From: an uncultured Lachnospiraceae bacterium
GTDB lineage: Bacteria > Bacillota > Clostridia > Lachnospirales > Lachnospiraceae
DNA: 60,119 nucleotides
Direction: 5' to 3'
Assembly: GCA_948441955.1 (NCBI GenBank)
Contig: CAOJQZ010000007.1
Span: 1 to 60,119 of the forward strand
Shown here: piece after piece, positions 60,039-60,119 of the stretch
Position numbering within the stretch: position 1 is the first letter of the stretch
Layout: every line of letters begins with the position of its first letter
The notes under the pieces: generated by a model
The model's input: only the letters and a program-made list of their open reading frames with translations
Databases searched by the model: none
What the model was told of the DNA's origin: nothing
Made by a program: the position numbers and the translations under genes

Positions 60039-60119
60039 AGAACCCTCACAAACAAATCAAGGGCCGTTCTTAATGGAAGGGAAATCCACTATTTACAGAG
60101 ACTTAGGCGTGAGGGCTCT
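60039..60119. repeat. Long-range inverted repeat at the window edge
   Basis: AGAACCCTCAC (60039-60049) and GTGAGGGCTCT (60109-60119) pair over 11 bases with one mismatch, 59 bases apart, and the right arm may continue past the window. On the minus strand the left arm is followed by T-rich sequence, so it could be the terminator of an off-window gene or one end of a mobile element. Confidence 0.35.

Larger units (their letters stand above)
59825..60119. other. 295-bp non-coding right end
   Basis: Holds the leuA ribosome site, a -10 box, two 12-bp direct repeats and a 15-bp palindrome between 59825 and 59935. Beyond that are a CCGTCA/TGACGG inverted pair near 59958-59981 and an interrupted inverted repeat at 60039-60119. 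No T-box consensus (AGGGTGGNACCGCG type) is visible. No convincing gene is seen. Confidence 0.6.

Noticed and set aside
59940..60060. Short minus-strand frame running from about 60050 (C-E-G-S-I-Y-F...) to a stop near 59938
   Set aside because: About 39 codons without a start codon or ribosome site, and bounded by a stop upstream; not supported as a gene.
59825..60119. Possible leucine T-box or leader peptide upstream of leuA
   Set aside because: No T-box consensus, no run of leucine codons in a short frame, and no terminator before the start codon.

Overview
The window looks like a low-to-mid GC, spore-forming anaerobic member of the Clostridia, most likely Lachnospiraceae. Pointers from the sequence are an alpha/beta small acid-soluble spore protein, GerW/YtfJ and YlbJ sporulation proteins, a six-gene Rnf complex with an ApbE flavin transferase, a Na+-translocating biotin-dependent decarboxylase, the cmk-ispH-rpsA cluster, and strong AGGAGG ribosome binding sites. 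It reads as ordinary chromosome: there are no tRNA or rRNA genes, no CRISPR array and no recognisable transposase. Almost all genes lie on the minus strand; only a LysR regulator, ylbJ and apbE run the other way. All calls come from reading the sequence; no database search was run.

Layout. 1-2.7 kb: start of a RibD/DHFR-like gene, metY, and a divergent LysR gene with a 29-bp perfect palindrome between them. 2.7-4.3 kb: an MFS transporter and a small membrane protein. 4.3-9.5 kb: histidine operon hisZ-hisG-hisD-hisB-(HisF-like+hisI+hisE), driven by a full-consensus promoter. 9.5-18 kb: recU, two pseudouridine synthases, an SDR oxidoreductase, a YgiQ radical SAM protein, a HAD phosphatase, an RsmF-type rRNA methyltransferase and an M23 peptidase. 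18-25.4 kb: pepD, ylbJ, a coiled-coil protein, coaD, rsmD, two lipoproteins sharing a C-terminal domain, and a spore protein. 25.4-30.6 kb: recG, fakA, an Asp23 protein, rpmB, an unlisted 48-residue membrane protein and gerW. 30.6-37.4 kb: DUF2953 protein, a penicillin-binding protein and FtsW-type pair with overlapping reading frames, a U32 peptidase-like protein and zapA. 37.5-41.1 kb: ruvB, ruvA, a HepS-I/Gx membrane protein, a NusG-II protein and divergent apbE. 41.2-47.3 kb: rnfCDGEAB followed by a DUF2752 protein and a Q/N/Y-rich membrane protein. 47.4-52.3 kb: rpsA, ispH, cmk, a flavoprotein and an RpiR regulator. 52.4-57.7 kb: a Na+-pumping decarboxylase operon. 57.8-59.8 kb: a 2-isopropylmalate synthase fused to an AraC-type DNA-binding domain.

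How the genes work together. Rnf couples ferredoxin:NAD+ electron transfer to an ion gradient and ApbE attaches its covalent FMN. The decarboxylase operon adds a second Na+ pump fed by carboxybiotin. Amino-acid synthesis is represented by metY, the his operon and leuA.

The most unusual object is the LeuA-AraC fusion: a complete, catalytically intact leucine-pathway enzyme with its leucine-binding domain joined to a complete two-HTH DNA-binding domain. Its own promoter region carries a 12-bp perfect direct repeat, which suggests an enzyme that may also sense leucine and regulate transcription. A second unusual fusion joins a HisF-like barrel that has lost both catalytic aspartates to HisI-HisE.
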